Shown: positions 7,219 to 16,268, counted from the stretch's first letter. The stretch is DNA of 18,657 nt from an uncultured Flavobacterium sp. (GCA_946479395.1 CAMLFV010000021.1:1-18657); one strand, 5' to 3'. Notes: generated by a model from the letters alone, not told the origin. Numbers and translations are program-made.

Positions 7219-10200
7219 ATGAAAAACAGATATTTAGCTTTTTTGGCTATAATCTCTCTACCTTCATTTGGTCAGACCTATTCGGCTGAAGAGTTTATCT
7301 CTACTGGAATCCAACAACATCAAGAGGAGTCTTACGATAAAGCAATAGAAACTTTTAAAAAAGTAAACTTAAGCGATCCCAAATATTTAACTGCGCAATA
7401 TGAAATCATAAATTCACTTGTTGCACAGAAAAATTTCGAAGAAGCGCTAATACTTTCTTCCAAACTTTATAATGACAAAAAATTTACAGAACTTCCTGAA
7501 TTACTTGCATTACATGGAATTGTATTAAGTGAAAACAATAAATTGGAAGAAGCTTTAAAAACCTTTGATTTTGGGTTGGAACGTCAGCCTCTATCAGCAC
7601 ATTTATTAGCAAATAAGGCAGTTGTGCTTCGCAAACAAAACAAGAATCAGGAAGCCTTAGATATTTATAAAAAAATTATTTCTATTGATCCCACACATAC
7701 AAGTGCTGTTTACAATTTAGGAATTATGGCTCTTGAAGACGGTAAAATTGTAGAAGGAAGTATGGCGTTAATGACCTACCTTATGTTTGAACCTCTTACC
7801 GGAACATCTGCAAATGCATTGGTTGCCTTAAATAAAAAATACCACCAGAACTATTCAAACAAACCTAAGTTAAAATATTCCGAATCGGGAGATAATTTTA
7901 AAGAGCTGGAAGAATTGTTAAATGCCCAAGTGCAGTATCACCAAAACTTTTCCTTGAAAATAGGAATTGATGATGTTGCAACAAGAAATATGCAGGCAAT
8001 AGTTGATTATTTTGAAACACACGAAATAAAAGACGGCTATTTTGAGAATCAATTTGGTAAAAATTTTAAAGAAATTGCAACTGCCGGTCAAACTAAAAAT
8101 TATCTTTATTTCTCATTGGCATCTGTAAGTGCTAATTTTGAAAAAGAGTATAATAAAAATGAAAAAGAGTTAAAAAATTATATTGAGAATTTTCTAACTA
8201 CTAAAATTTCAGAGCAATACTTTGTAAGTTATCGCGAAGGTAAGAAATATAAAATCTTTAGAGAAAACAGTGAAAAAGTTATACTACCACTTAATCAGAA
8301 AAACGAATTAGAAGGAATTGGTATTGTAGAAAATCTTTTAGGAACAAAAAAAGCAGATATTAACTACAAAAACAACAACCTTAACGGTATAAAAAATTAT
8401 TACGATCCGAACGGAAACCTTAGTCTTTCAGAAAATTATTTAGATGGAGAAATAACAGGCACAGTAAAAGATTATATTTTAGACAATAAACTTATTTTAG
8501 ATATAGAATCTAAAAACGGTAAAGCAAACGGCAAATACACTACTTATTACCCAACATCGGGCAAAAACTGTGAAGGTACTTATGTAGACGATTTTTATGA
8601 TGGGCTGTCAGAATGCTTTTTCCCAGACGGTACTAAAAGAATTATTGCTAATTATAAAAATGGTAATTTCAACGGCGAGTACAAACGTTTTAACGAAACC
8701 GGAACTTTAGTATTACACACAAACTACACAGAGAATGAGATTGATGGTGATTTTCTTGAATATTACGACAACGGCAATTTAAAAGTAGAATCTAAATATA
8801 TTAAAGGCAAACCTTTAACTTATACAACCTATCATCCCAACAAAAAAGTAGAAAACCAAATTACTTATCAAGATCATAAAATTGTTTCCAGCGAGCTTTT
8901 TTCTGTTGATGGAAAATTACTTGAAAAAGAAAATTATGATGCAAAAGAGAATTTAATTTCTGCAGAAAGCTTTGATGAAAGTGGACATAAATATCAAACA
9001 CACTTTTTCAAGAATGGAAAATACAGAAATTCAGAGTTTCAATTTACAAACGCACCTGTCGTAAAAAACAAAGATAAAACGCAGTATCAAAATTACAATG
9101 CATTAGGAAACCTTATTGCAGAAGGATCGTTCGAAAAAAGTAAACCTGTTGGCGAATGGAACTATTACGACGAGTTAGGATATTTAAAAAGTAAAACAAC
9201 TTTTGACAACGATGGAAATTATCTTAAAGTTGAAGCATTTTTAAACAACGGTCAAAAAGATTATAAAATTTCTTACAAAGAAAATCTTTACAATGGTTTG
9301 TTTGAAGATTTTTGGAACAACAAAATAAAATACACACAATACTATGATGAAAATGGCTTAAACGGTCCGGAAATTTTGTATTACGATAATGGTAAAGTTT
9401 ATACAAACTCATTTTACGTCAACAATAATTTAGAAAACGAAAAATATATTTACACTCAAAATCAAAAGCTTTATCGTAAAGATATATTAAGTACTAACTT
9501 AACAATGGCTTCTACATTTTATTTGTTAGATACCCCAATAACTTTTGAATATGCCGATAAAAACGGAAAGTTTACTATTAAAGAAACTTCAGCAATTTCT
9601 AAAACGTTTGAACTAAAGAACGGACAATTACACGGACCTTCAACAAAGCAAGCAGGTAGTTTAGTGTTAAACAAAGAAAACTATGTAAATAACGTATTGC
9701 ACGGAAAACAAATTTATAATGCCCCTACCGGCAAACCTATTATTGAAACAGATTATTTTACAGGTAAACGTCACGGTATATCTAAGCAATACGATCATTT
9801 GGGCAATCCTATTATAAACTCGCAGTTTGAATGGGGTAAAGAAAATGCGGTAAGAATAGTTTTTATTCCGGGAATTAATAAAAAATCTAACGAAATAAAT
9901 TTTATTACCGACCAACGCCACGGAACAAATACCATTTTTGGAACAAATGGCGAAACACTTGCCGTTATTCATTATTATTATGATACACCAACAGGGTATC
10001 AAACGGTTGATAAAAAGGGTAAATTATCAGACAAAATACCATTTACAAAAGAAATTAATAAAATTGAATCACATTATAAAAACGGAAATAAGGCATTAGA
10101 AATTAATTTAAAAAACTTTTTATACAATGGTGATTACAAGTTAAATTTTGAAGACGGATCTTTAGCATACCATGTTCAATATAATTCCGGCAGATTAAAT

Positions 10201-10422
10201 GGCAGTCAACTTATTAATTACGAAAATGGTCAGCGTTATATGCAAACATCGTTTATAAATGGTAGACAAGAAGGAAATACCATCTACTTTGATAAAAACG
10301 GAGACAAACTGATTGAAACCAATTATTCTGAAGATGAACTTCACGGAAACTATAAAATTTATGAAAACAATAAAATTAAACATAACTATACCCTTGATTC
10401 AGATATTTTGGTGGCGCTTTAG
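7219..10422 (+). CDS. Exported TPR protein with long MORN/YwqK-type repeat array
   Basis: This is a 1067-residue exported protein. The frame opens earlier at 7147, but that lies inside the preceding terminator. The ATG at 7219 begins a proper signal peptide (MKNRYLAFLAIISLPSFGQ, residues 1-19), so I chose it. Residues about 20-200 are tetratricopeptide repeats (for example QEALDIYKKIISIDPTHTSA), a protein-binding superhelix. Residues about 200-384 form a linker of mixed helix. From about 385 to 1060 there is an uninterrupted array of repeats of the type YxxNGxLNGxxxxYxxxG, the MORN_2 or YwqK-antitoxin-like repeat, probably a long beta-ribbon scaffold. YwqK-like names do not imply a toxin partner here. 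Its 3' end overlaps the next gene. A periplasmic or outer-surface scaffold role is inferred. No exact promoter box was found upstream. Confidence 0.88.
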   Translation: MKNRYLAFLAIISLPSFGQTYSAEEFISTGIQQHQEESYDKAIETFKKVNLSDPKYLTAQYEIINSLVAQKNFEEALILSSKLYNDKKFTELPELLALHGIVLSENNKLEEALKTFDFGLERQPLSAHLLANKAVVLRKQNKNQEALDIYKKIISIDPTHTSAVYNLGIMALEDGKIVEGSMALMTYLMFEPLTGTSANALVALNKKYHQNYSNKPKLKYSESGDNFKELEELLNAQVQYHQNFSLKIGIDDVATRNMQAIVDYFETHEIKDGYFENQFGKNFKEIATAGQTKNYLYFSLASVSANFEKEYNKNEKELKNYIENFLTTKISEQYFVSYREGKKYKIFRENSEKVILPLNQKNELEGIGIVENLLGTKKADINYKNNNLNGIKNYYDPNGNLSLSENYLDGEITGTVKDYILDNKLILDIESKNGKANGKYTTYYPTSGKNCEGTYVDDFYDGLSECFFPDGTKRIIANYKNGNFNGEYKRFNETGTLVLHTNYTENEIDGDFLEYYDNGNLKVESKYIKGKPLTYTTYHPNKKVENQITYQDHKIVSSELFSVDGKLLEKENYDAKENLISAESFDESGHKYQTHFFKNGKYRNSEFQFTNAPVVKNKDKTQYQNYNALGNLIAEGSFEKSKPVGEWNYYDELGYLKSKTTFDNDGNYLKVEAFLNNGQKDYKISYKENLYNGLFEDFWNNKIKYTQYYDENGLNGPEILYYDNGKVYTNSFYVNNNLENEKYIYTQNQKLYRKDILSTNLTMASTFYLLDTPITFEYADKNGKFTIKETSAISKTFELKNGQLHGPSTKQAGSLVLNKENYVNNVLHGKQIYNAPTGKPIIETDYFTGKRHGISKQYDHLGNPIINSQFEWGKENAVRIVFIPGINKKSNEINFITDQRHGTNTIFGTNGETLAVIHYYYDTPTGYQTVDKKGKLSDKIPFTKEINKIESHYKNGNKALEINLKNFLYNGDYKLNFEDGSLAYHVQYNSGRLNGSQLINYENGQRYMQTSFINGRQEGNTIYFDKNGDKLIETNYSEDELHGNYKIYENNKIKHNYTLDSDILVAL

Positions 10423-12325
10423 CCTAACCGTTTTACTGTTATCAGGATTTTTTTGTAATGCACAGCTTGTTTCCAACTTGCAACAAAAATATCCTGGACA
10501 ATCAGAAATCGTAACAGATTATGTAGAACATTATCATATAGACGTTAACAAAAACAATCAGTTGGTTATCTCACAAGACAATCATGAAGAGTCTATGATT
10601 ATTAGTGACAAAGGTGGATTTAGTGCCGTAGAAAGCATTGTTTTTTCTGATCTTTCACCAATAAAATCATACGAAGCTTACACGATAAACACTATAAACG
10701 GCAAACAGAAAAAAACCGACGTTGCGCATATTGCCGATAAAAAACTAGACCGCCAAAGTGTTTTTGATAGCGATGTAAAGCTTAAAACCTTTAATTATGC
10801 CAATCTAACAAATGGCAGCAAGAAAGTTTTAAAATATAAAATTGAATTTGCTGATCCGTTTTTATTGCATAGATTCATGTTTGCAACAGGTTATGTAAAT
10901 GAAAAAAGAACCTTAAAAATAAGTCACCCGGAAACTGTAAAAATAGATTATAGGTTGTTTAATATTGATAAAAATGCGTTAGATATTAGTACCGAATCTA
11001 AAAAAGGCATTACTACCATAACATTAAAAAAAGAAAACATACCTGCTATGAAAAGCGACGGAGGTGCTGCCGGAAATATGTATGAAGCTCCTCATCTTCA
11101 CTTTTGGATTTCAGAATACAAAACCAAAGATCAACTGATACCTGTTTTAGGATCTGTAGATAAACTATATGCGTATTATCACAACTTTATATCAAAAATA
11201 AACCAAAAAGAAAGTCATGATTTAAAAGCATTTACTTTAGATCTTACAAAAAACTGTACTACCGATGATGAAAAAATGAAAACCATTTTTAAGTGGGTTC
11301 AAAAAAACATTAAATATGTAGCGTTTGAAAGTGGTTATGAAGGCTTTATTCCCAGAGAAGCAACAATGATTTTTGAACGAAAATTTGGAGATTGTAAGGA
11401 TATGACAAGCATTATTACCGAAATGGCTAAATATGTAAATGTACCAAATGTAAATTTTACTTGGATTGGCACGCGCGAATTACCTTACACCTATCAGCAA
11501 CTTCCAACTCCTGCGGTAGATAATCACATGATTGCTACATATATTAAAGACGGAAAAAAAATATACCTTGATGCAACAGATGCAAATGTGCCATTTGGTA
11601 TGCCTTCCGGTTTTATTCAAGGTAAAGAAGCGCTTATTGCACAAGGCAGTTCGTACATTATAGCAACAGTTCCAGAAGTTGACGCACAATTAAACAACAT
11701 TACAGACGTAACTGATATTTCATTATCAGAGCAAAAAATTATTGGCAAAGGCACGTACGTAGCAAACGGTTTAGTTGCAACACAATATCGCAATGTAATT
11801 GGTGATAACACGCGCCATAGAAAAGAGTATGTTTTTTCTTTGTTAGAAAAAGGAAATAACAAGTTTAAGCTTTCTGATTTTACCGAAAAAGATTTCGACA
11901 ATAATGAGCAACCTTATACCATAACTTATAATTTTGAATTAGACAATTATATAGTGAGTTCTGGTGACGAAATGTATGTAAACCTCACATTAGATAAGCC
12001 TTTTCAAAACGATGTTTTTGAGCCTACCCGTTCACAAACATTCAGCCACGATTTTTTAAGCAATCAGTCATACCGTGTTACACTAAACATTCCGGAAGGA
12101 ACCAAAGTAACACATTTACCAGAAAACGCTTCTTTTTCAAACGATTTAATAGCTGTTAATTTTAGCTATTCTAAAAAAGATACCATGGTAGAACTAAATT
12201 ACAATATTCAAATAAAACAAATGTTAATTGCACCTCAGCAATTTGCGTTATGGAACGAATCATTAAAAAGACTAAAAGAAAATTATTTAGAAACCATTAT
12301 AATCAAAAAAAATGACAAAAATTAA
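10361..12325 (+). CDS. Exported DUF3857 and transglutaminase-like protein with intact Cys-His-Asp triad
   Basis: This protein has 654 residues if started at the ATG at 10361. The frame also has ATGs at 10313 and 10334, but 10361 gives the most normal signal peptide, with the hydrophobic segment FSLTVLLLSGFFCNAQ ending near residue 36; a TTG at 10394 would give a still shorter one. All lie inside the preceding gene, an overlap of 62 bases with the chosen start. Residues about 60-245 match the DUF3857 beta domain. Residues about 300-413 are a transglutaminase-like core of the papain fold with Cys345 in FGDCKDMTS, His389 in VDNHMIA and Asp404 in IYLDATD. The C-terminal part (about 414-654) is beta-rich. 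Such domains in bacteria can act as proteases, peptide cross-linkers or amidases; the substrate here is unknown. The last 14 bases overlap the next gene. Confidence 0.9.
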   Translation: MKTIKLNITIPLIQIFWWRFSLTVLLLSGFFCNAQLVSNLQQKYPGQSEIVTDYVEHYHIDVNKNNQLVISQDNHEESMIISDKGGFSAVESIVFSDLSPIKSYEAYTINTINGKQKKTDVAHIADKKLDRQSVFDSDVKLKTFNYANLTNGSKKVLKYKIEFADPFLLHRFMFATGYVNEKRTLKISHPETVKIDYRLFNIDKNALDISTESKKGITTITLKKENIPAMKSDGGAAGNMYEAPHLHFWISEYKTKDQLIPVLGSVDKLYAYYHNFISKINQKESHDLKAFTLDLTKNCTTDDEKMKTIFKWVQKNIKYVAFESGYEGFIPREATMIFERKFGDCKDMTSIITEMAKYVNVPNVNFTWIGTRELPYTYQQLPTPAVDNHMIATYIKDGKKIYLDATDANVPFGMPSGFIQGKEALIAQGSSYIIATVPEVDAQLNNITDVTDISLSEQKIIGKGTYVANGLVATQYRNVIGDNTRHRKEYVFSLLEKGNNKFKLSDFTEKDFDNNEQPYTITYNFELDNYIVSSGDEMYVNLTLDKPFQNDVFEPTRSQTFSHDFLSNQSYRVTLNIPEGTKVTHLPENASFSNDLIAVNFSYSKKDTMVELNYNIQIKQMLIAPQQFALWNESLKRLKENYLETIIIKKNDKN

Positions 12326-14273
12326 AAAAGTACTTTTAACCCTTTTCATTAGCGTAAGCGTATGGAATGTGCAATCACAAAAGTTTGAGTTTAAAAACTA
12401 CAAATTTTCATCAGCAGAATATAAAATAGATCCAAAATTTCAAAAAGAAGAAGAAATTATTTTAGAACGCCACATTAAATCTGAATTTGTATTTGAAGAT
12501 AATGCGGCGTCGGAATACCGACTTGTTCACGAAAAAAAATTAATAAATTCTGATAATGCCATTGAACGTAACAACAAAGTTTACATTCCAGCAGGTATGA
12601 ACGATAATCTTATTGCCAATAAACTACGTGTTATACTTAAAAATGGTAAAATCATTGAGTTGAAACAATCTGATATTAAAGAAGAAATTGACGAACAAAG
12701 GCAAACAAAGTATAATTATTTTGCAGTAAACGGTCTAGAAAAAGGAGCAATTATTGAAAAATTTTACATTATAAAAAAAGAGCCTGAAATTTCGGGTAGC
12801 AGCTTAAAATTACAAGGCAGCGAACCTGTTCTAAGAACCACAGTGGAACTTATCTATCCAGAACGTTTACTATTCACGTCTGCATCGTACAACGGATTTC
12901 CTAATGCAGAAAGCAAGCTAAAAAGCTACAAAGAAAAAAATTCACTTTTTGTAGAAGCTCTCAATATTCCGTCGGTTCCAGATAACGAGCGTCAAAGTAA
13001 TATCCTAAAAAACAGTCAACGCTTTAGTTATAAATTAGACGAAAATATTTCAACCAATACTAAAAATATTCACAACCATTCCGATTATGCTAAAAGCTTA
13101 TACGAAGCTTATCACCGTGAACTTTCAAAAGCAGAAGAAAAAGCGTTAGATAATTTTGTAAAGAAATTCCAAAAAACATCGGATCCACTTGCTCAAATTC
13201 AAAATATCGAAAAAAACATCAAAGAAAACATACAGTATAACCGTTATTTTTCTGCAAATGAAAATTTAGCAGACATTATTAACAACAAACAAGGAAATCT
13301 GTTTGATTTACTAAAACTATACGCCAACGCATATAAGAAGATGAATGTTCCTTACGAAATTGTTTTTACTACAGATCGTTTTCAGAATATTTTTGATCCA
13401 AATTTTGAATCGTATCTTAATTTTAAAGAAGTACTTTTCTACTTTCCAACAGCAGATGTTTATGTAGAACCAGGAGCACCAGCCTACAGAACACCAATGT
13501 TTGATGACCAATTTGCCGGAAATCATGGTTTATTTGTAAAAACAAAAACCTTTGGTGGTATTAAAGTACCTGTTTCAGAAGTAAAAACAATTGCTTTCCC
13601 TAAAAACCAAAGTATGTCTGTTATGGATATTCATGTTGATTTTTCTAACAGCGTTACCGATCCAGCATTGGTTTCAAAAATTAAATTTAATGGTTATGAA
13701 TCATTAAATTTTCAACCAGCAAAAGATTTTTCTGATCCAACAGAATATCAAGAGATGTTAACATACATAGCAAAAAACTACACATTTGAATCAGAAATTG
13801 CATCGGTAGAAGCTAAAAATGAAGGATTAGAATTTGTAGGTAAAGAACATTTTGTGATAGATGTTAAAGCCAATGCAAAAGATTTAATTACCAAAGCCGG
13901 AAACAATTATATTTTTAAAGTGGGCGAAGTAATTGGCAAACAAATGGAAATGTACGAAGAAAAAGAACGTGTTTTTCCTATAGAAATAGACAATCCACAT
14001 TCGTATGACAGAACCATAACATTAACACTTCCGTCAGATTATAAGATTAAAAACCCAGAAGTTTTTAATATGAACCAATCATTAACCTATCAAGGAAAAG
14101 TTGTTGCCGATTTCATATCATCTTACGAAATTAAAGGCAACCAGTTAATTGTAAAAAATACCGAACATTACGAATTTGTAGAACTGCCAGCAAGCGTGTA
14201 TCCGCAATATCAAAAAATTATAAATGCAGCCGCAGATTTTAATAAACTGTCTGTGATATTAGAAAAAAAATAA
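12312..14273 (+). CDS. Exported DUF3857/transglutaminase-like paralogue lacking catalytic residues
   Basis: This 653-residue exported protein (signal peptide about 1-22, ending VWNVQSQ) has the same plan as the gene before it: an N-terminal DUF3857-like beta domain, a central transglutaminase-like fold and a beta-rich C-terminal region. In the central domain QGNLFDLLKLYANAYKKM lines up with the active-site helix FGDCKDMTSIITEM of its neighbour, but the triad is gone: Leu330 stands for Cys, Phe371 (LNFKEVLF) for His and Glu386 (VYVEPG) for Asp. The last two keep exactly the same 15-residue spacing as in the active partner. It is therefore probably a non-enzymatic partner, though the alignment was made by eye. 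The start ATG at 12312 overlaps the preceding gene by 14 bases, implying coupled translation. A strong terminator follows, closing the operon. Confidence 0.87.
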   Translation: MTKIKKVLLTLFISVSVWNVQSQKFEFKNYKFSSAEYKIDPKFQKEEEIILERHIKSEFVFEDNAASEYRLVHEKKLINSDNAIERNNKVYIPAGMNDNLIANKLRVILKNGKIIELKQSDIKEEIDEQRQTKYNYFAVNGLEKGAIIEKFYIIKKEPEISGSSLKLQGSEPVLRTTVELIYPERLLFTSASYNGFPNAESKLKSYKEKNSLFVEALNIPSVPDNERQSNILKNSQRFSYKLDENISTNTKNIHNHSDYAKSLYEAYHRELSKAEEKALDNFVKKFQKTSDPLAQIQNIEKNIKENIQYNRYFSANENLADIINNKQGNLFDLLKLYANAYKKMNVPYEIVFTTDRFQNIFDPNFESYLNFKEVLFYFPTADVYVEPGAPAYRTPMFDDQFAGNHGLFVKTKTFGGIKVPVSEVKTIAFPKNQSMSVMDIHVDFSNSVTDPALVSKIKFNGYESLNFQPAKDFSDPTEYQEMLTYIAKNYTFESEIASVEAKNEGLEFVGKEHFVIDVKANAKDLITKAGNNYIFKVGEVIGKQMEMYEEKERVFPIEIDNPHSYDRTITLTLPSDYKIKNPEVFNMNQSLTYQGKVVADFISSYEIKGNQLIVKNTEHYEFVELPASVYPQYQKIINAAADFNKLSVILEKK

Positions 14274-14276
14274 CAT

Positions 14277-14308
14277 AAAAACCAACCAGTAAAAGGTTGG
14301 TTTTTTTT
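14277..14308. terminator. Bidirectional rho-independent terminator after the cassette
   Basis: AACCAACC (14280-14287) and GGTTGGTT (14295-14302) form a perfect stem with a seven-base loop. It extends by A-T pairs, with a T-run to 14308 on the plus strand and an A-run on the left that serves the converging SHOCT gene. Confidence 0.9.
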
Positions 14309-14319
14309 ATGATTCTATT

Positions 14320-14880
14320 TTATTTACTTAAAATTTCAGCTTTTAATTTATTGAATTCTTCTTCAGTAATTATTCCTTCATCTTTTAGAGATTTAATTTT
14401 AAGCAATTCATCTGCCTTTGAATATGTATTATTTTCAGAAACAGCTCCGTGATTTTTACCTAAAGTCGAGCCTTCGATAATAATTTCGCCTACTGTCAAA
14501 GCATTTACAATATCTACTTGATATCGACGTGTTCCACCAACTCCTATAACTGCATACCACTTTTTCCCTGCTCGTTTATTTCCTCTTTCTTCAATACGAA
14601 TAATCTTACCTTTTAAATCATTATAATTTGAAGACATTGCATTTGCATCTTGTACACCCCAATTTGTTCCATTAGTATTATAAGCACGCATCATACTCGC
14701 AGAATTAACTTCAATGTAACGAAAATAACCATTGTCTTTTGTTCCCTTTCCTATCTTAAGATCTTCACCAATTGTTATTGAACCTCCATCTTTCAATACT
14801 AGCGTTTTTCCGTCAAAAGAATTCTCTTGTGCAAACCCAATACAAGAGAAAAGAATAAATAATAATGCAATTTTTTTCAT
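14320..14880 (-). CDS. Secreted protein with C-terminal SHOCT domain
   Basis: This 186-residue protein has a signal peptide (MKKIALLFILFSCIGFAQ, cleavage near residue 18) and a C-terminal SHOCT domain at about 156-186 (ADELLKIKSLKDEGIITEEE continuing to LKAEILSK). SHOCT is a short paired-helix module usually found at protein ends and thought to mediate oligomerisation or membrane contact. The middle (about 22-145) is beta-rich with many glycines and reads like a small barrel or sandwich (KGKIIRIEERGNKRAGKKW, then YAVIGVGG); I recognise no family. It is convergent with the transglutaminase cassette and lies 92 bases downstream of brnQ with its own leader. The SHOCT call is secure, but the function is unknown. 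Confidence 0.85.
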   Translation of the reverse strand: MKKIALLFILFSCIGFAQENSFDGKTLVLKDGGSITIGEDLKIGKGTKDNGYFRYIEVNSASMMRAYNTNGTNWGVQDANAMSSNYNDLKGKIIRIEERGNKRAGKKWYAVIGVGGTRRYQVDIVNALTVGEIIIEGSTLGKNHGAVSENNTYSKADELLKIKSLKDEGIITEEEFNKLKAEILSK

Positions 14881-14930
14881 TTTTAAAATTTAAGCATTTA
14901 CCGTAAACGTAACAAAAAAAGTTAATTTAA

Positions 14931-14970
14931 AAAAAATAAAGATGACTCGTGTTTATATGTCGTAAATCTT
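14931..14970 (-). terminator. Possible terminator of brnQ (imperfect hairpin)
   Basis: Read on the minus strand, AAGAT and GAC pair with GTC and ATCTT across a bulge (complements at 14966-14970, 14959-14961, 14944-14946 and 14939-14943), followed by a T-rich run (A-rich at 14929-14938 on the plus strand). The bulge makes it uncertain. Confidence 0.35.
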
Positions 14971-14972
14971 AC

Positions 14973-16268
14973 CTACTTTCTATTCAAATTTCTACCTAAT
15001 GCAAAACATGTAATTACAAATGTTAATATGGCAGGTAGCACCCATTCTAAATTAAATCGTGCTAAAGGTAAAATATTTAAAAGCTGGTCAAAAAAATCTT
15101 CTTTAGGAAACCAATTTGCTAACAATCTAATCAACGATATAACCATGGTTACCATTAGTGTTATGAAATATGGTTTTTGGTTTTGAATGGTTCTGCCAAA
15201 CAATAAAACCGAAAGTATAAGCACCAAAGTTACAGGATAAATAAAATTTAGCAAAGCAGCTGCGTATTCAATAATACCATCAACTCCGGTAATTGCTAAA
15301 AGAGTAGACACCAATGTGATCGATATTACTCCTTCGATATATCCTAATTTTCCTTTAGTCAATCTCTCAAAAAAGTTAGCTGAACCTGCCGTTAATGCAA
15401 TTGCTGTTGTGATACATGCCAAAATCATTAAGATCGATATTAAATAAACTCCGTTCGATCCAAAATACTGTGTGGCAAGATAGATCAATAAAGAAGATCT
15501 TGTTGTGTTTGCAGTATCAACAATAGCGTGTGCACCCAAATAGAACAAACCTCCGTAAACCAACAACATACAGACTGCAGCCAATATTGCCGATTTTACA
15601 ACAACTTCAATCTTATCTTTTACATGCGTATAACTTTTTCGGTTGGCTCCTGCAATCAATAAAACTGCAAATATCAATCCTGCCAAAACATCCATTGTTT
15701 GATACCCTTCCTGAAAACCAACATAAAAACGGTCTTCAATAATTGTCGGATCAATGTTTACAGTCGATCCCATAAACAAGCCCGGTACAATTAACAAGGC
15801 AAGGAAGAAAAGTAAAATCGGAGCAAATATCTTTCCTAAAATTCCGGTAATTCTATTTAACGAAAACGAAGCGCCCATTACAGCTCCAAAAAACAATACA
15901 CATACCCAAACCGGCTGTGCATCTGGAATAATAGGTTTAATAGCAACTTCGTAAACCGATGCACCAGCACGCGGCAACGCAATTAATGGACCAATACATA
16001 AAACGTTTATTAATGACAAAATATAAGCCAACTTAACATTTGCGCGCGAACCTAAATCGGTAAAATAATTACCCGATACCGCCACAGCAAAAATTGCCAA
16101 AACTGGAGCCAAAATTGCGGTTAGTGAAAAACCTGCAAATGTTGTCGTCCAATCTGTACGGGTTTGCAAGCCTAAATAAGCAGGTAACAGTAGATTTCCT
16201 GCACCAAAAAACATAGCAAATAATGCCATTCCTAAAAAAAGAATGGTTTTACGTTTTCTTATATCCAT
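14973..16268 (-). CDS. brnQ: Branched-chain amino acid carrier, BrnQ/LIVCS family
   Basis: This 431-residue inner-membrane protein with about 12 membrane segments belongs to the LIVCS family of cation-coupled carriers for leucine, isoleucine and valine. The hallmark FFGAGNLLLP is at residues 20-29 in the first helix. Further marks are LPRAGASVYEVA after the third helix, GASFSLNRITGILGKIFAPILL in the middle, and the YQTMDVLAGLIFA segment. Length is normal. It is a single-gene unit; an exact TAnnTTTG box lies 30 bases before the start codon on its strand. Family members take up branched-chain amino acids with sodium or protons; the coupling ion cannot be told here. Confidence 0.94.
   Translation of the reverse strand: MDIRKRKTILFLGMALFAMFFGAGNLLLPAYLGLQTRTDWTTTFAGFSLTAILAPVLAIFAVAVSGNYFTDLGSRANVKLAYILSLINVLCIGPLIALPRAGASVYEVAIKPIIPDAQPVWVCVLFFGAVMGASFSLNRITGILGKIFAPILLFFLALLIVPGLFMGSTVNIDPTIIEDRFYVGFQEGYQTMDVLAGLIFAVLLIAGANRKSYTHVKDKIEVVVKSAILAAVCMLLVYGGLFYLGAHAIVDTANTTRSSLLIYLATQYFGSNGVYLISILMILACITTAIALTAGSANFFERLTKGKLGYIEGVISITLVSTLLAITGVDGIIEYAAALLNFIYPVTLVLILSVLLFGRTIQNQKPYFITLMVTMVISLIRLLANWFPKEDFFDQLLNILPLARFNLEWVLPAILTFVITCFALGRNLNRK

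Noticed and set aside
7213..7221. TACATTTATG just before the repeat gene start (a similar string precedes the start at 1652 on the minus strand) as a -7 box
   Set aside because: The box would overlap the start codon, leaving transcription to begin inside the gene; more likely just an AT-rich leader.
7219..10422. YwqK-type repeats as part of a toxin-antitoxin pair
   Set aside because: The protein is exported, much longer than YwqK, and its neighbour is a transglutaminase-like protein, not a known toxin.
14895..14911. Short inverted repeat TTTAC-C-GTAAA upstream of the SHOCT gene as an operator
   Set aside because: Five-base arms in AT-rich DNA are expected by chance, and no regulator gene is nearby.
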